Shown: positions 8,529 through 16,149, counted from the stretch's first letter. The stretch: 64,000 nt of DNA from JAYSYM01 sp964543475 (GCA_964543475.1 CAZIYJ010000008.1:65463-129462), one strand, 5' to 3'. Notes: a model not told the origin generated them from the letters alone. Numbers and translations: made by a program.

Positions 8529-9758
8529 ATGTGGCAGCTGACTCACCAAACTAAAAAATCTGAATCAGCGTTTCTTGAGAAGGCTCATGCCGGTATCAAG
8601 GCGTTAAAGTCTCGCACTGACTTGGGGTTTTTGCAGCTCACAGAGCGTGAAGAGCTTTGGACAGCATCAGAAAATCGCGCACGTGAAATCCGCCGCAACT
8701 CCCTGAAGTTAGTAGTCTTGGGAATGGGTGGCAGTTCACTTGGCGGCCGTGCCATCTGCCAATCGCTCGAGAATTTTTCTTTAACTCATGAAGTGATCTT
8801 CATTGATAATGTTGATTCCGATCGATTTTGGAAGCGACTCAAAACAGAAAAAGATTTTACTTCTTATCACTGGGTGATCATTTCAAAAAGTGGCAACACA
8901 ATCGAAACTCTCACCATGGCAGAGTTCATCGATCAACACTTGCGACTCGGCGGCCATAAAAGACTGGCTACACAATGCACAGTAGTTTCTGAACCAGAAG
9001 ACAATCCGCTTACGCGTTGGGCGAAAAAGGAAAATGTTCCGACGCTCGAAATTCCAAAAGATGTCGGAGGAAGATTTTCAGTTTTAAGCCCTGTCGGTCT
9101 TTTGCCGGCTGCGTTTTATCATGTCGACCTCGAGCAGTTGCGTGAAGGTGCTCGCTGGGCTCTCAAGCAAGACGGATTGGTTGCGGAATTAGCAGCTCAA
9201 ACACTGCAGAGCTGGAAACGCGACGAATGGGTCACACAGTTTTGGGCTTATAGCGACGGACTAAAAGAGTTTGGTCTTTGGATCCAGCAAATTTGGGCAG
9301 AGTCTCTCGCGAAGGCAAAAGATCGCAGTGGTGCGAAAGCGGCTGAGGCAAGTACTCCGGTTGCGGCAGTGGGATCTTCAGATCAGCACTCGATTCTTCA
9401 GCAAGTGATGGAAGGAAGACGAGATAAATTCTTGTGGTTCCTCAGAATCGAAGCTGCTGAATCCTCTGGACCTAAACTTGAACGCAATCTTTTCGATTGT
9501 CAGAACTTGATGCTCAATAAAAATATGGGCGATCTGTTCGGTGCAATGGCAACGGGTACTCGCGACGCACTTGCTGAAAATTCTGTTCATTCCTTAACAT
9601 TGCAGACCAAAGTATTAGACGCCCATGCGATCGGCTCGTTGTTTATGTTATTTGAGCTCGTAGTTGGCACTTTAGGCGAAACTATGAACATTGATGCATT
9701 CAATCAGCCTGGTGTTGAGCAAGGAAAAGTCATTGCTCGAAAGATTTTGAGCCAATAG
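8529..9758 (+). CDS. pgi: Glucose-6-phosphate isomerase
   Basis: The enzyme interconverts glucose-6-phosphate and fructose-6-phosphate in glycolysis. Visible family blocks include VVLGMGGSSLGGRA (substrate phosphate loop), VIISKSGNTIETL, GGRFSVLSPVGLLPAA (the PGI signature region) and a C-terminal NIDAFNQPGVEQGK. At 410 residues it is shorter than the 550-residue E. coli enzyme and closer to the compact bacterial forms. ATG 8529 is chosen because GGGAG lies six bases upstream; an in-frame TTG immediately precedes it. With eno at 22 kb it is the second glycolytic enzyme in the window. Confidence 0.93.
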   Translation: MWQLTHQTKKSESAFLEKAHAGIKALKSRTDLGFLQLTEREELWTASENRAREIRRNSLKLVVLGMGGSSLGGRAICQSLENFSLTHEVIFIDNVDSDRFWKRLKTEKDFTSYHWVIISKSGNTIETLTMAEFIDQHLRLGGHKRLATQCTVVSEPEDNPLTRWAKKENVPTLEIPKDVGGRFSVLSPVGLLPAAFYHVDLEQLREGARWALKQDGLVAELAAQTLQSWKRDEWVTQFWAYSDGLKEFGLWIQQIWAESLAKAKDRSGAKAAEASTPVAAVGSSDQHSILQQVMEGRRDKFLWFLRIEAAESSGPKLERNLFDCQNLMLNKNMGDLFGAMATGTRDALAENSVHSLTLQTKVLDAHAIGSLFMLFELVVGTLGETMNIDAFNQPGVEQGKVIARKILSQ

Positions 9759-9777
9759 TTTCGCGGCTCTCCTAGCC

Positions 9778-9807
9778 TTGTATGCCCACCATACTAACCT
9801 CTATACT
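9778..9807 (+). promoter_or_regulatory. Putative sigma-70 promoter for the FHA-GGDEF gene
   Basis: TTGTAT (9778-9783) and TATACT (9802-9807) are separated by 18 bases. Transcription would begin near 9814-9816, at the ATG, which has no Shine-Dalgarno. This fits a leaderless message. Confidence 0.4.
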
Positions 9808-9815
9808 TATGCGAT

Positions 9816-10757
9816 ATGAATAAGCGTGACGACGACGACAGTGTATCAGAAGAGAAAACTAGCGTCGTTCATGGAGACACTTTTAAAGTTCGCATGGAGA
9901 AAGCTGGTAAAGCTCCTCCTTGTCTCGTCATGCTTGAAGGCCCTGCAGGTTATGTCGGTAAGCAATGGCCAATTGATGCAACTGATTTGATTATTGGTCG
10001 TTCGATGTCGTCGCAGATTTTTATCGATGATCGAAGCGTCAGTAAGTCTCACGCTAAAATTTCAATCTCAGGTGCAGAAGTTTATCTTGTCGATCTTGAA
10101 TCGACCAACAAAACAGTGGTGAATGATGACGCTGTTCCACCGCTAGTTCCTGTAAAACTAGGGAACAACGACCAGATTAAAACTGGGAACGTGCTGTTTA
10201 AGTTTCTAGAAGGTGGAAGTATTGAGGCTGTCGCTATTGAGCAGCTTCAAAACAAATCAGAGAAAGATCCTCTGACTGGCATCTTTAATAAAGGTGCACT
10301 GAACCAAAAAGGTGCTGAGAGCTTCAAGCGTGCAAAGCTTCTCAAAGTTCCGATGAGCATTGCTGTCTTCGACATAGATCATTTCAAAAAGATCAACGAT
10401 ACCTATATGCACACTGCAGGCGATTACGTTTTAAAGGAAATCGCATCAGTCGTACAAAATAAGTTAATTCGAGCTGATGACTTGCTTGCCCGTTACGGCG
10501 GAGAAGAATTCGTGGTGCTGTTGTTTGGAAGTACGATCGACCAAGCGATGGAAATCGGTGAGCGTCTTCGCGCTACGATTGAGTCCCACAAGTTCATGTT
10601 CGAAGGACAGCAGTTTAAAATTACGATCTCAGTTGGTGTAGCGACCAAAGAGCCTCAGATGGCGATGTGGGAAGAACTTTTCGTTAAGGCCGACACGGCT
10701 TTATATCAATCAAAAGCAAACGGCCGTAATCGGGTCACCAGCTCCAAAGACATCTAA
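9816..10757 (+). CDS. FHA-GGDEF diguanylate cyclase, DgcB-like
   Basis: The protein makes the second messenger c-di-GMP from two GTP. Order: a short acidic N-terminal tail; an FHA phosphothreonine-binding domain at about 45-130 (LIIGRSMSSQIFI, then SVSKSHAKI, then DLESTNKTVVN); and a GGDEF domain from about 150. The active site is GGEEF at 228-232. An RxxD inhibitory site (RADD, 219-222) lies five residues upstream, so product feedback is expected. The layout matches Bdellovibrio DgcB, which is needed for prey invasion. The tail holds EEKTSVV with Thr15, a plausible phosphosite for the protein's own FHA domain, as described for DgcB. The catalytic motifs are plain; the DgcB assignment rests on architecture. 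Confidence 0.88.
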   Translation: MNKRDDDDSVSEEKTSVVHGDTFKVRMEKAGKAPPCLVMLEGPAGYVGKQWPIDATDLIIGRSMSSQIFIDDRSVSKSHAKISISGAEVYLVDLESTNKTVVNDDAVPPLVPVKLGNNDQIKTGNVLFKFLEGGSIEAVAIEQLQNKSEKDPLTGIFNKGALNQKGAESFKRAKLLKVPMSIAVFDIDHFKKINDTYMHTAGDYVLKEIASVVQNKLIRADDLLARYGGEEFVVLLFGSTIDQAMEIGERLRATIESHKFMFEGQQFKITISVGVATKEPQMAMWEELFVKADTALYQSKANGRNRVTSSKDI

Positions 10758-10760
10758 TAA

Positions 10761-10875
10761 AGGCATGACGGCAAGAAGCCAAGACGGTTAGAGGCATGAA
10801 GGCGGAAAGCCTGAAGGGCGATTAACCTTTGCATCTTCATGCCATCAACCTTCTTGCCTTCTTCACTTCATGCCA
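10761..10875. repeat. Intergenic imperfect inverted repeat, family A
   Basis: The left half is built from units such as GGCAAGAAGCC, GGCATGAAGGC and GGAAAGCCTGAAGG. The right half consists of complementary units (TTCATGCC, CTTCTTGCC, CTTCATGCC). The block begins just after the GGDEF stop, and a close relative follows the PilZ gene at 16.2 kb. It could fold into a long imperfect stem at the mRNA 3' end. The remaining 330 bases to the sigma gene hold no ORF I trust. Confidence 0.65.
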
Positions 10876-11083
10876 TTGCGTAGCCTGGTCCTGTAAAAAC
10901 GTTGTCCAGAGCGCATTCCACGCTCTCGCTGTGCGTGCATCTTATAGCTTCCTAAGCGTGAAAATTATACGAATTTGGCATCGTTGTTGAAGCATAGAAC
11001 ATCAACAGAGTTCGATAACTCTGCGGAAGCGACTAAGAGGGGGAAGCAGGCTTTTTGAGAGTGGTGACAGAAAAGACAGTGTG

Positions 11084-11135
11084 AAAAAGTTCTACCGGAC
11101 CTAGTCACCAAACGCACCACTCCTAAAAAAGTTCT
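11084..11135. promoter_or_regulatory. Pair of direct repeats upstream of the ECF sigma gene
   Basis: AAAAAGTTCT occurs at 11084-11093 and again at 11126-11135, a 42-base spacing equal to about four helical turns. The copies lie about 75-125 bases upstream of the sigma-factor start, inside a 450-base non-coding stretch (10758-11207). They could be an operator or promoter elements; the sequence alone does not tell which. Confidence 0.3.
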
Positions 11136-11207
11136 GACCTCCAAAAAAAAGTTTAGCTTCGATTAACCTAACAGGCCTTAGGGCTAGTCTAAAGGGTGGG
11201 TTGCACG

Positions 11208-11810
11208 ATGAAAGCTGATAGCGATTTAGTGCAAGAGGTGAAACTGGGAAACAAGAATTCGTTCTCGACACTCATGGAGCGCCACCAAAGAGGATTGCTT
11301 CGGTTGAGCATGCGATTTACTCGCGAGCACAGCCAGGCAGAAGACATCGTGCAAGAGAGCTTCATCAAGGCATATCAGAAGATCGACATGTTTGAAGGTC
11401 GTTCTTCTTTTAAAAGCTGGCTTTACCAGATTGCCGTGAACACAGCGAGAAATCGATTGCGTGCACGACGAGACGATACAGTTAGCCTTGATGAGTTGAG
11501 TTTAGGAACTGCTCCAGGAGCGGAGCTAGAGCTTGTCCAAACAGATGTTCGAAAACTTATTCGTGCAGAAGTAGAGCTCTTACCTGAGCGTCAGAAGATG
11601 GCTTTGAAACTTCGAATCTTCGAAGATTTAAGTTTCAAGGAAATTGCCGAGATTATGGCTTGTCCATACGACACGGCAAAAGCCAACTACCGACACGCTC
11701 TTATGAAATTAAAAAGTAACCTTGAGAAGCTTCACGCTCTTAAGGACTTGAGTGACTTTCAAAATATTTTTAATGAGATCAGAAAGATCTCTACGGAGGC
11801 AGAACAATGA
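11208..11810 (+). CDS. ECF-type RNA polymerase sigma factor
   Basis: This is a sigma-70 family factor of the RpoE/SigW (ECF) type, directing RNA polymerase to a specific promoter set. Region 2 is visible as FSTLMERHQRGLLRL, then QAEDIVQESFIKAYQKIDMF, then SSFKSWLYQIAVNTARN. Region 4 appears as LPERQKMALKLRIFEDLSFKEIAEIM, then TAKANYRHALMKLK, with its helix-turn-helix. ATG 11208 is preferred over GTG 11196 because GGGTGGG at 11194-11200 lies seven bases upstream. The stop overlaps the ATG of a 39-codon ORF (ATGA), which in turn overlaps a probable anti-sigma gene, so all three are likely made together. The inducing signal is unknown. Confidence 0.9.
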   Translation: MKADSDLVQEVKLGNKNSFSTLMERHQRGLLRLSMRFTREHSQAEDIVQESFIKAYQKIDMFEGRSSFKSWLYQIAVNTARNRLRARRDDTVSLDELSLGTAPGAELELVQTDVRKLIRAEVELLPERQKMALKLRIFEDLSFKEIAEIMACPYDTAKANYRHALMKLKSNLEKLHALKDLSDFQNIFNEIRKISTEAEQ

Positions 11811-11926
11811 AAACGAATAGTAGTTTAACCGCACTAAGTTCTTTGTTAGCTAAAGCATTGAAGCTGATTACCAAAACGAAAGAGGCCGCGCCCGCCAAGG
11901 CTGCAGAGAGTGCAGCCGCGCGATGA
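11807..11926 (+). CDS. 39-residue small protein in the sigma-factor operon
   Basis: This short ORF starts at an ATG overlapping the sigma stop and ends in a TGA overlapping the next ATG. GGAGG at 11795-11799 sits seven bases upstream, one of the best ribosome sites in the window, so translation is likely. The peptide has a possible amphipathic helix (LTALSSLLAKALKLITK) and an Ala/Lys/Glu-rich tail. I know no family for it. It may be a regulator of the sigma factor, or it may simply couple translation of the next gene. Confidence 0.65.
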   Translation: MKTNSSLTALSSLLAKALKLITKTKEAAPAKAAESAAAR

Positions 11927-12261
11927 GTTCAAATCACGAATTCGAATCAGATCAGTGGTGGATAGATTTCATGGAAGGTGAGTGCGAGCCAGGACTCCAG
12001 GATGGACTCGAACTTCTACTTCGCCGCTCCGACAAAGAGCAAAAGAAACTGGCGAAATACGAAGGGCTTCGCAACTTGATCAAAGAAGCTGACGATGTTT
12101 ATTTACCAGAGAATGGTAATTACTACGCTGAGCAAAGACGAAACGTTATGAAGGCGATCATGCAATCAGAGCGCCAGTCAGCTCACCCTAGAAACGTTGA
12201 AGGATTAACTGTAAACATCGCAGCAGTCCCACTGATGCTGATCCTCAAATCGAATAACTAA
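11923..12261 (+). CDS. Probable zinc-less anti-sigma factor
   Basis: The 112-residue protein follows the ECF sigma gene in an overlapping chain. Its N-terminus (WWIDFMEGECEPGLQDGLELLL, then LAKYEGLRNLIKEAD) resembles the helical anti-sigma domain that usually reads FLEGEL, then LEAHL, then L. The HxxxCxxC zinc ligands of the common ZAS form are missing. There is no membrane segment; a hydrophobic patch near the C-terminus (VNIAAVPLMLIL) is too short to be convincing. Holding the sigma factor inactive is inferred from position and this weak resemblance. Confidence 0.55.
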   Translation: MSSNHEFESDQWWIDFMEGECEPGLQDGLELLLRRSDKEQKKLAKYEGLRNLIKEADDVYLPENGNYYAEQRRNVMKAIMQSERQSAHPRNVEGLTVNIAAVPLMLILKSNN

Positions 12262-12266
12262 ATGGA

Positions 12267-12388
12267 GGTTGTCGTAATCCAAATATATTTCTCCTCAGGG
12301 TACGCCCATCCATGGGCTCGGCTGCACTAGGAAAGCCTTCGTGGCGTGCAGAGACCCGTCGGAGCAATACATTTGCATTACGACAACC
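12267..12388. other. 122-base element bounded by 18-base inverted repeats; possible structured RNA
   Basis: Bases 12267-12284 pair with 12371-12388 over 18 positions with one mismatch; the outer 12 (GGTTGTCGTAAT) are perfect. The 86-base interior has its own stems, such as CCCA-tcca-TGGG and CTGCAC paired with GTGCAG. It starts five bases after the anti-sigma stop and ends 19 bases before the next ATG. It could be a small RNA, a processed mRNA structure or a miniature mobile element. No protein frame explains it. Confidence 0.55.
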
Positions 12389-12407
12389 CACCAACTAATC
12401 TTTCGAC

Positions 12408-12845
12408 ATGATTCCTGAGTTAGCTGTCGCCTACGTAGCGGGTCTCGTTCCATCTTCTGCCTTAACAGGTCTTCACCTGTTTTTATTTCGCCGAAAAATT
12501 AAATCAAAAGAGATGAGCTACCTGCAGTCCAATTTGCAGAAGGTGAATTTGTTTTGGAGCGAATCAAACGGCGAGCTTAGTACCCTCGAGCAGGGAACTC
12601 CTGCACTCTCTGAACGGAAGTATTTTCGCAATGTCATCATCTTTGGAATAGTATTCTTTTTCTTAAGCTGGATTGGATTCTTTGTTCAGCTGCTGATCAT
12701 GATCTCGCTTCGGTATTTGGCGATGCCGAGAGTTGAGCGAGCTCTTTTCTCATCAAAATTAGCCGCAGAAGAATTAAACGAAGCCGACGTGCGTACTGAG
12801 CTTCAGCTCCTTCGCGGCACCGTCATGAACGCCACCATCCCATAA
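12408..12845 (+). CDS. Small inner-membrane protein, unknown function
   Basis: The 145-residue product has a hydrophobic N-terminus (ELAVAYVAGLVPSSALTGLHLFLF) and a strong membrane segment near residues 72-100 (NVIIFGIVFFFLSWIGFFVQLLIMISL). Between them is a polar loop of about 40 residues, and a charged C-terminal helix follows. I do not recognise the family. No Shine-Dalgarno is seen before the ATG; TTGCAT-N17-TAATCT upstream is only a weak promoter match. It lies just after the inverted-repeat element and is convergent with the aminopeptidase gene. Confidence 0.6.
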   Translation: MIPELAVAYVAGLVPSSALTGLHLFLFRRKIKSKEMSYLQSNLQKVNLFWSESNGELSTLEQGTPALSERKYFRNVIIFGIVFFFLSWIGFFVQLLIMISLRYLAMPRVERALFSSKLAAEELNEADVRTELQLLRGTVMNATIP

Positions 12846-12872
12846 CGCACCATTGCTACACTCTGGTAGCAG

Positions 12873-13916
12873 CTACCTTTTGAAGGCTTGTTCTGGGTTT
12901 GGGACGTCTTCAAGAGTTCGACAGTAGTCGATGAACTTTGTGAAGTCGCGGCCGAGCTTGGTGAAGACGGCATCGAAGTCTGCAAGGTCTTGCATGTAGA
13001 GTTTGTATTGGAGCAAGTAGGCATTATTGAGTGTGCGAGCTTCGAAATCTTTTTGAATGTTAGTTCTGAGATTAGGTTTAACATTTTTGAAGTAACGATC
13101 TTGGATTTCTTTGAAGCGCGCTGTTCGCTCATCTTCAGATATCGATTTTCCTGCCCGTTCTAGATACCACTTTTCGAGTGCGTCAAGCTCGGCAGAAATG
13201 AATGTCGAAAATATCTTTTCGTCTCCATTTTCCATCGAGATCGTTTTCAATGTCGAAGAAGCTTCGCCTTCGCGCGCAAGATAAAATCGTTCAGTACCAA
13301 TGTTTCCGACAAAGGCGGCGAGCCGCTCGTTAAAGTCAGCTTCCGACTTGAAATACAAAGTCGCATGAACGTTTTCGTGGATAATCGTGTTTACCAGGTC
13401 ATGATCCTTGTAGCGAAGCATGCTCGAGAGAACCGGGTCGTTGAACCAGCCAAGCGTGCTGTACGCTGAGACACCTCGCACGTGAACATCGAGGCCCTTT
13501 GCACGAAGCTCAGCGGCCTCTTCCTCAGCGCGTTCCTTAGTGGGAAATCCTTTGTATGGCAGTTCGCCTACCATCGGGAATTTCCAAAGATAGTGCTTCA
13601 GCTCATTTTTCGGAGAAGCACTCACGACGTAAGATACAAACGGCCGATTTAACTTAACGTAAGAAGTGTAGTTCTTATTTTTCTTTAAACCCAAAGACGT
13701 CTGTGAATATTCCTTCGCTTCAATTGCAATTCTTAGTTTCCGCTTATCTTCATCAGAGACACTCGGATCTTTTAGAACTTCGTCGATCGGCTTGCGAGCT
13801 AACAGAATTTCAACTTGTGAAGACGCAGAAGTGACGAGATATCCGATCTGACAACCGGTCAAAAGAAAAGACGCGGTCGTTAGAAGGAGGAGGCTTCGCA
13901 GCTTTAAAAGAGCCAC
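12873..13916 (-). CDS. Predicted zinc aminopeptidase lipoprotein (COG4324-like)
   Basis: The precursor begins with a lipoprotein signal (LLLLTTASFLLTGCQ), so the mature protein is expected to be anchored by a lipidated Cys facing the periplasm. The core contains HENVHATLYFKSEADFNE, an HExxH zinc site followed by the NE of the predicted-aminopeptidase family. FGVSAYSTLGWF-like text (here VRGVSAYSTLGWFNDP) and an FVGNIG block also match that family. Substrates are unknown. The GTG start overlaps the end of the upstream barrel gene by 13 bases, and together with the TonB-like gene they form a minus-strand envelope cluster. Confidence 0.8.
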   Translation of the reverse strand: MALLKLRSLLLLTTASFLLTGCQIGYLVTSASSQVEILLARKPIDEVLKDPSVSDEDKRKLRIAIEAKEYSQTSLGLKKNKNYTSYVKLNRPFVSYVVSASPKNELKHYLWKFPMVGELPYKGFPTKERAEEEAAELRAKGLDVHVRGVSAYSTLGWFNDPVLSSMLRYKDHDLVNTIIHENVHATLYFKSEADFNERLAAFVGNIGTERFYLAREGEASSTLKTISMENGDEKIFSTFISAELDALEKWYLERAGKSISEDERTARFKEIQDRYFKNVKPNLRTNIQKDFEARTLNNAYLLQYKLYMQDLADFDAVFTKLGRDFTKFIDYCRTLEDVPNPEQAFKR

Positions 13917-14485
13917 GAGATGCCTGCGCGGCCGGCATAATCAATTTTTGAATTACGATTTTCTTTACCAATCGGTTGCGAACTCCAGCCATCAACTCCG
14001 AATTTTAAAGAAAGTGTTTGAGTGATCGCAATGCGAAATCCAACTCCAGCGCTCGGAACAAACCCAGTTTCTTCTTGATAGGTTCGATTGGGAAAGCCAC
14101 CAGCGATAACTTCGGTGATTTCTTTTTTAATCAAATAACCTGCTCCGGCTTTTAAGTAGGGGCGAAGGACTGCGCCTTTTTCTCCGAACGTGTAAACGAA
14201 ATCAAGTGAAGCCATGGTCGCAGAACTGACAAGCTCCTTTGTTGCGCCACTTGCAGCAGCGCCGACAACGGTTCGTCCATAGCCTTCTGTGTAACTCAGC
14301 TCGATTGCCGACATTTCATCAAAGAGGTAAGAAATTGATCCTGTTATTGAATAGCTCTCACTGAAAATATCCGCGCCCACGTTTTGTTTGCGATAAGTTC
14401 CTGATGCGCCAACTTCAACAAAGCCGGCATGTGCCACTGATGAAGTAATGAAAGTAAAAAGAAGCGAAAATAGAGTGAGTTTCAT
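13904..14485 (-). CDS. Outer-membrane beta-barrel protein
   Basis: The precursor has a Sec signal peptide (MKLTLFSLLFTFITSSVAHA). The mature part has alternating beta-strand patterns such as SYSITGSISYLFDEMSAIELSYTEGYG, PYLKAGAGYLIKK and PSAGVGFRIAITQTLSLKFGVDG. It ends in WLF, the terminal aromatic typical of BAM substrates. With about 170 mature residues it would form a small, probably eight-stranded barrel of the OmpA/OMP_b-brl type. Function is unknown. It is upstream of and overlaps the aminopeptidase gene. Confidence 0.8.
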   Translation of the reverse strand: MKLTLFSLLFTFITSSVAHAGFVEVGASGTYRKQNVGADIFSESYSITGSISYLFDEMSAIELSYTEGYGRTVVGAAASGATKELVSSATMASLDFVYTFGEKGAVLRPYLKAGAGYLIKKEITEVIAGGFPNRTYQEETGFVPSAGVGFRIAITQTLSLKFGVDGWSSQPIGKENRNSKIDYAGRAGISWLF

Positions 14486-14536
14486 TCCCTAATTTTATCA
14501 AAACCGAGGGAGGAAATAGGTCTAGAAGAGGGCCAG

Positions 14537-15448
14537 TTATTCGGCGTCGGCGAATTGGCTTGGGCCGATCTCGACTGTAATGCCGTAGTTTAAGTGAATG
14601 TATCCATCACTCTGAATCATGTCGGCGGGAGGGTGCGGGATCTGCTTAGCGCGGCGGAAAGCCTGAGCAAGGGCCAAATCAACTCCCTTAACTCCGCTAC
14701 TTTCGCGAAGAATTGATTTTTCGTAGGTTCCATCTGGTCGCAAAAGAATTTCGTAACGAGCGTTGAACTCTTTGGTGCCAAAAATTCGATGGGTATTTTG
14801 GTAAGTGTAAATGGCAGCGCGGACAAAATTTTCCCAGTGCGGATAAATTCGCTCATCGGTGCGCTGATAGAATCCAAAATAAACAAATCGATCGGTGTTG
14901 AGTGCTGTGATTTTTCCGATTTTGATATCGGGCGCCGCATAGGCAAAAGTTGATTTTCCTTGATCAAGAGCAGCGCCAGAAATTCTTGGCAACGCTAAAG
15001 GCTTGAGCTCAGCTCCCTTTTCGTTTTTCTCTCCGAGTGCCACTTCACCGTGCTCAAAACTTTTAATCGCAGCAATGCCAAATTTTTTCGGCTCAGAATT
15101 ATTGCCGACAACTGACTGAGTTTTTTGCGCGCGTTCTTCGCGATTTGCATTCTGACCTGTATCAGCTGCGCGAGTTTGCTCAAGAACAGTGACGTCTTCA
15201 TCAGAGATAAATTGTTTTTTGACGTCTTTTTTTATTTTGAATTTTTCAGGAATTTGAACTTTTCCTGCAAATATCTGAGCTTCGCGCTCATCTTGAGTTT
15301 TCTTTTTGGGTTCAGTTTCGATTAACTCGACTATTGAGGTCTTGCTTACGCGGGCCGGAGAAAAATACGGAACAATAACAGTGGCAACGGTGCCGCCGAA
15401 AATATGCAGACTTAAGCTAAGGAAGAGAAAGCCCCAGATCCTGTTCAC
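14537..15448 (-). CDS. TonB-like energy-transducer family protein
   Basis: The protein has one N-terminal membrane anchor (WGFLFLSLSLHIFGGTVATVIVPYF). A long charged periplasmic linker follows, with EPKKKTQDE and KFKIKKDVKKQ segments. The C-terminal domain of about 90 residues (FNARYEILLRPDGTYEKSILRESSGVKGVDLALAQAFRRAKQIPHPP) resembles the TonB C-terminal fold. Such proteins carry proton-motive energy from ExbB/ExbD-type motors to the outer membrane. No motor gene is adjacent; the AglRQS motor lies 30 kb away. The GTG start has no visible Shine-Dalgarno. The linker lacks a classic Pro-Lys run, so the partner is uncertain. Confidence 0.75.
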   Translation of the reverse strand: MNRIWGFLFLSLSLHIFGGTVATVIVPYFSPARVSKTSIVELIETEPKKKTQDEREAQIFAGKVQIPEKFKIKKDVKKQFISDEDVTVLEQTRAADTGQNANREERAQKTQSVVGNNSEPKKFGIAAIKSFEHGEVALGEKNEKGAELKPLALPRISGAALDQGKSTFAYAAPDIKIGKITALNTDRFVYFGFYQRTDERIYPHWENFVRAAIYTYQNTHRIFGTKEFNARYEILLRPDGTYEKSILRESSGVKGVDLALAQAFRRAKQIPHPPADMIQSDGYIHLNYGITVEIGPSQFADAE

Positions 15449-15569
15449 GAGGAGAAGTATAGGCAGCCGCTTTTGCCATTGTCTATCTATTGGACTGGTA
15501 TTGGGTCGGGCTATGTAATTTCGAGATAATAAGCGATTTAATGCAGCTAGCAGACCCCGTAAAAGTGAC

Positions 15570-15597
15570 TCAAGTTAGGACGGGTGCCCTCCGATAA
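15570..15597 (+). promoter_or_regulatory. Putative sigma-28 (FliA-type) promoter upstream of the PilZ gene
   Basis: TCAAGTTA (15570-15577) and TCCGATAA (15590-15597) are separated by 12 bases. The E. coli FliA consensus is TAAAGTTT, about 11 bases, GCCGATAA; the match is 6/8 and 7/8. The site is 25 bases before the PilZ start. If real, it ties this c-di-GMP receptor to the flagellar regulon. Confidence 0.5.
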
Positions 15598-15621
15598 GTT
15601 GTATGTCCCGGGGGGGAATGA

Positions 15622-16149
15622 ATGAATAAATCTAATAATGTCATCGACTTAAAGTCACGTCTTCAAGCCAAAGCAGGAACTGAGAGCAAAAAAAACAAAA
15701 ACTCTGCATCGGCTCCAGTAGTTGACATGACAGAACGTCGAAACGAGATCCTCTCAAGCGAACGCCGCACAGTACGCCGAACGATTTTGTCGGAGTTTGT
15801 CGGAGCTTGTATTGTGGTTCCGCAAAAAGGACTACAAAAAGTAGCTCTTTACGATATTTCTGAAAATGGTCTCGCGTTCGATATGGATCCTGAACTCGGA
15901 AAATTCGTAAATGGCGAAGAAGTTGCGATGCGAGTTTATTTAAATCATCAGACTTACTTCCCCTTCATTTTAAAAGTTGCAAACGTTCGTTTCATTAATG
16001 ACGAGGGCGTTCATCGCCACGGCGCAAATTTTATTAAGGGAACAGTGAACGACGAAGCTCTTCACCATTTCGTAAAGTTCATTGAGACGGTGAGCGCAAG
16101 TCTCCATACTGACCACGGCGATGTGATGGTCTCAAATTTACGAAAGTAA
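15622..16149 (+). CDS. PilZ-domain c-di-GMP-binding protein
   Basis: After about 45 basic, low-complexity residues, the protein has a single PilZ domain. The RxxxR motif lies in RRTVRR (Arg48/49 to Arg52/53) and the second motif is Asp78-x-Ser80-xx-Gly83 (DISENG). Both c-di-GMP-binding elements are therefore intact. No output domain is fused, so it would act by binding a partner. It stands alone, between a minus-strand gene and a terminator-bearing repeat. A sigma-28-like promoter upstream suggests expression with flagellar genes. Confidence 0.85.
   Translation: MNKSNNVIDLKSRLQAKAGTESKKNKNSASAPVVDMTERRNEILSSERRTVRRTILSEFVGACIVVPQKGLQKVALYDISENGLAFDMDPELGKFVNGEEVAMRVYLNHQTYFPFILKVANVRFINDEGVHRHGANFIKGTVNDEALHHFVKFIETVSASLHTDHGDVMVSNLRK

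Noticed and set aside
12888..13163. Plus-strand ORF opposite the aminopeptidase gene
   Set aside because: It is a shadow of the minus-strand gene, which has a lipoprotein signal and HExxH motif.
15540..15621. c-di-GMP riboswitch in front of the PilZ gene
   Set aside because: The G-rich leader does not show the conserved GEMM core; the sigma-28-like boxes explain the region better.
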